From the NCBI GenBank assembly GCA_019915135.1, contig JAHLMK010000003.1, positions 1,488,001 through 1,552,000 on the forward strand: DNA of 64,000 bases, in the 5' to 3' direction. The stretch is from Strobilurus pachycystidiatus. Its lineage: Eukaryota; Basidiomycota; Agaricomycetes; Agaricales; Physalacriaceae. Below are positions 60,535-64,000 of this stretch, one piece after another. Both the position numbers and the translations under genes were made by a program. Numbering within the stretch: the stretch's first letter is position 1; every line of letters starts with the position of its first letter. Under the pieces are notes generated by a model. That model worked only from the letters and a program-made list of their open reading frames with translations, was not told where the DNA came from and searched no databases.

Positions 60535-61541
60535 GTGCCCCGAGATGGTAGTCCAGCCGAAGCGGCCTACCAATACTTCTTCACATACTATGATCATGAC
60601 GCCGAGGGAACGAACCGAGCTGCTATCCTCCACGTTCCTATCAGGCTCACTCAGGCTTCGCACTCGACCAAGATGCGTGGCGTCCTCGGCCGGTTGGCAT
60701 TGAAAGTTGCCAGGTCTGCAATCTTCTTATACTCTTTCGATTTCGCACTAAAGTATCTGTAGCGCCAAGAGGATTGTCGTCATTGTTCATACGCACTCAA
60801 CACCAGATACTGGAGACCTCCACACCGGTGCCGGTCAGAATCTCCTAGCCTGGCAGCTGCAAGAGGTATGTTGTTACTCCTTCGTAGTAAAGCTTCGTCT
60901 TACAGCAGCTTTGCAGTTCTTTTCCTTCTTCTTCCATCCAAATCACGCATTCACGGTTTGCCTCGAGAAGGCGGACTCGAGTCTAATCATGGCGTGTTGT
61001 GGTGGCCCTTGGGCAAATGTGGATTCTCGCTCAGAGATTTATAAATTGCATAAACGAAGGTACGTACTACAAGCCACCATTCTATAAGTTTAGTAACACG
61101 TTGTCCAGAATTTTTAACAGTATCGTTGGCTTCGAATCACTCAAGCTGCACCCAGGCTTCGTTAATGCCTTTGTCAAGAATATTCTACTGCAACACTACA
61201 TCTACGACAAAGAGTGGAGAGCTGCGGCTTCAACAGCTGTGATTCGTACGTCTGAGCTTGGTTTCCACACCGTGACCACGATGCTCTTTGGCGGTATACA
61301 TTACCGATTCCTTTTCCATCTACCTGGCCGTGTTAACATGGGCGTACCGGTAACTCCACATTGTTGGAGTTGTAACCGATTGCGTACTTGGGTTACCAAG
61401 AAGAAGTCGGAGGACTTGGTATGTTCCTTTCCCGGCTGCAGAAATCGCATTCCAAAAGCCGGGAATGTCAAGAGTTCTCTCGAACATCTCGGACTCGAAG
61501 GACCAGGTGGATATTATATCGACAAGATTGTTATCATTTGA
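60535..61541 (+). CDS. Caspase/CHAT-like candidate with C-terminal zinc motif
   Basis: Spliced plus-strand gene; the start is uncertain because no ATG was found in frame before DGSPAEAAYQYFFTYYDHD. Exons join to RIVVIVHTHSTPDTGDLHTG, then QNLLAWQLQE-FFSFFF, then SSLIMACCGGPWANVDSRSE. A His-containing strand followed about 50 residues later by a small-residue strand ending in Cys-Gly is the His/Cys dyad layout of clan CD peptidases (caspases, CHAT). The C-terminus has a four-Cys ribbon (CWSCNRLRTW ... CSFPGC). Helical stretches lie between (FVNAFVKNILLQHYIYDKEW). No clear S1-pocket residues were visible, so activity is a guess. The downstream neighbour is convergent. Confidence 0.4.
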
Positions 61542-61708
61542 GTACAAAATGTAGTTACAAATAAGTTTACAGTAGGTTCGAACGCGGTCTTCAGCTAATA
61601 AAGAGTATCTACCAAGCGGGGAAGCATTTAGAGTGCATGAGCAGAAAAGAACAATGCAAAGTCAAACAAACATCTAGCGTAGTATCGTCTAAGAAAAAGA
61701 TCAGTTAA

Positions 61709-63751
61709 CTAAGGGGACGCGCTGGGAGAGATACGTACACCTTCAGCCTGGCCAACATCGGCACAACAACCATCCTTCAAGTGAACGTTGTGGCCGTCTT
61801 GAGTACGGATTAGTCCACAGTCGTTGCATTCAATCGTCCCGCTGCTGATGATCGCCCAAACATCAGTGGGAACACCCACGTAAGAGTCCCAGAGGGTCCA
61901 AGCAACAGTAGAGGCGTCGTCGGGGCACTCAATGACCTTCATGCCGTGGTTTTCCATTGTTAGAGAGCGAGGAAATGTCCTCTGCCGAAGGCGAGGTCCA
62001 ACCACGGATATATCAGGTAAATTTGCTGCGAAAGAGTCAGTCAATGTACTGCTAAACGGTGGAATAAGCAACCTACCGGATGCCAGCGTAGGTGAGTGAG
62101 AGCAGGCTTTTGTGCCGTCCTCAAAGGTGTGGAGATGGAGGATGAAGCCGTTAGCCGAGAAAGTGCGACAGCAAATCTCGCATGCCACGGTATCGCCTCG
62201 CATCTTCACATACGTCTTGACAGTCACTCCCATCGAAGAAGCTAGATGCCTAATAAAGGCCATCATAACGCCCGGTCCAGTATACCACTCAAAGTTGAGC
62301 GATGATTCGTCGGCGTAGGGTCTCATCGCCAGAGCAAGATGCTGAGGATGAGACGGATGAACGACATCTGGAAGGCCTGTGAGCTTTGAACGAATCAGAA
62401 CTAGTAAAAATACAAACCGCTGGAGAATCCCTCCTTGTATACGAGTTCGATAAAACTCAGTAGGTCATGATCTGGACAAAATTGAGGCAGATAATAACAG
62501 CCGAATCATAAGTGCTTACCGACACCGGTTATTCCTGCCATAAACTGGTCTTGACGAAGAGTGGGATGACCGTCAAGGAGACGTCCCAGAGGACGAACGG
62601 GTAGGAGTTTTGAGTCGTCAGCCTGATTGTCTGCGACAAGGTCTCGAAGGGAAGGAAGCGTAGTTGCAGACGAAGACGCTGTAGTGTGAGACAAGTCACT
62701 TGAGGTTGAAGGTTCCTGAGACAAGGGAGGCGTAGGCAGTCCTGCGGCCGGAATATGATTGGTGTGATCTTCAACAAGAACGTCGTCGTCGGGTCCAGTG
62801 TACTTGAGCAAAAAATGTCCTGACGCCCCGAGGATTGCTAACATGGTATGAAGTTAGACCGGAGGCGTTCTAAGATGAAGTTTACACATACTGTAGTATG
62901 GGCAGTCATGCGTAACTGCGGCGAAGACTCCATTCTGGACACGGCCTTCGACTGTCCTCGAGGGAAAAACCTGCATGAGACAGCTTGACAGCTTGTTGCC
63001 AGGGACAGCAGCATGCGCGCAAGGCATCTCGTGGGTGAGGTACGCATTCATTCGCGCTGGTGCATACTCGGTCGCGGTCCCGTTGCGATGGGCCTTGAAC
63101 GGCCTGTGTGTTGCGTCAGGAGATACACAATTTAAACGTAAGGAATGAAAACATACCGACGATCCATCGTTACGCCGGGAAGAGCACGGTTGTACCAAGG
63201 TAGACGATTGCGAGATTGCGCCTCCTTGAATGCCTCAAGCATTTCAAGGTGCAGCCCAGGCGGAAGATCAGCAAGCCCCACTGCAGAGGCTGATGGAAGA
63301 CGGGCAGGAACATGAAAGAATGGCTGAGACGCCAACGAGGTAACAGAAGACGACGACGCAGAAGGCTGAGTGGTATAGGGAGTGCGGCGCACAGTATCAG
63401 AGTTGCTGCGAATTGGCGCCATGAGACAATAGAGCAACAAAGTCCACAAACTCAGAGAGCTTAAGTACGCCAAGTCTGTCCCATCGAGGTGACGAGAATC
63501 TTAATGAAATCGCGAGATGGTCGGCGTTGAGATTCGGACACGTAGAGCATCGAGCAGCGTTGTTCAGAAACATGTTTTCTAGACTGGCACCTCATGAAGT
63601 TGCCCGAATGTCGTCGACAGTCAGTGGCAGCTGTCAGATTGCCAAGGTTGAACCCTGTGAGGTCAGTAGCAAGATTTGATGAGCGCCCACTTACCCGATC
63701 CGTCAAAGTGTCGGGCAGACGTCGCTTCCGGCATTCATTCACAGGAGTCAT
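61709..63751 (-). CDS. Cys/His-rich unknown protein of accessory module
   Basis: Multi-exon minus-strand gene, convergent with the CHAT-like candidate. Starting near MTPVNECRKRRLPDTLTDR, the frames read GFNLGNLTAATDCRRHSGNF, then MRCQSRKHVSEQRCSML, then GLHLEMLEAFKEAQSRNRLP, a middle part with HEMPCAHAAVPGNK and HDCPYYSMCKLHLR, a Ser/Thr/Pro-rich section, then CEICCRTFSANGFILHLHTF and IECNDCGLIRTQDGHNVHL. At least four Cys/His clusters look zinc-binding. I do not recognise the family. Exon borders are not resolved; several intron signals (for example GTAAGTGGGC near 63700) are visible but the phases do not all agree, so a decayed gene cannot be excluded. Confidence 0.4.
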
Positions 63752-64000
63752 GACGCGGTCGGTCCCTGGTTGCCATTCGCTTCAAGTCTCGCCCTTCTAA
63801 GATCGGATGGGACCTGCCAAAGATAACGAAGAGGGGCTTATCGAAAAAGATGAAGATACAGAACACTCGCTTGTCTCCTGTGTCCTGGCCACCAACTTTA
63901 TCACTCTGACAGCTAAAGTGAGCTATAATGGGTGCACTTTGTCTCATTATCAGCGGACAAAATACTCATTTACTCCTCAAATCCATGTGTGAATGGCCTT

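Overview
The window looks like nuclear DNA of a mushroom-forming basidiomycete (Agaricomycetes). Genes are compact and close together, and almost every one is cut by many short introns of about 45-60 nt with GT...AG ends. Several families are typical of that class: DUF6535 membrane proteins, secreted Ala/Gly-rich proteins, SRPK-like kinases and a GMC oxidoreductase. Exon joins were worked out by hand. For most spliced genes the joined length is an exact multiple of three, which supports the models. No tRNA, rRNA or CRISPR array was recognised.

Layout. 0-23 kb is a conserved housekeeping block: the 3' end of a ceramide glucosyltransferase, a Rad5/HLTF-like SNF2-RING ATPase, a lipid-droplet hydrolase, a degenerate RNase III-dsRBD protein with a large hairpin just after its stop codon, a Vps62-like protein, a GPI-anchored GMC oxidoreductase, S-formylglutathione hydrolase, an FHA-domain checkpoint kinase, the ribosome-export GTPase Lsg1, a small secreted unknown and the Hsp90 co-chaperone p23. 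23-29.3 kb is decayed: a broken GFA-family gene, a broken copy of an SRPK-like kinase, AT-rich transposon debris with a 169-bp direct repeat, then the apparently intact kinase parent.

29.6-38 kb holds two paralogous secreted proteins in opposite orientation with different N-terminal halves. Between them sits a complete pogo-type (Tc1/mariner) DNA transposon with perfect 27-bp terminal inverted repeats and TA target duplications. One in-frame TGA breaks its transposase. 38-42.5 kb has an LRR protein, a GST-like protein, a small membrane protein and splicing factor SF3A2. 42.8-55 kb is framed by two inverted DUF6535 paralogues that enclose a homeodomain-like protein, a Prm10/ThrE-type transporter and saccharopine dehydrogenase (lysine biosynthesis).

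56-63.8 kb is a four-gene accessory module of unrecognised proteins. One is a 999-residue protein whose motif order resembles a MULE-type transposase. Another has a His/Cys pattern like caspase/CHAT peptidases. A third, on the opposite strand, is rich in Cys/His motifs. This module is the best candidate here for an undescribed system. The hairpin beside the pseudo-RNase III gene is the second.
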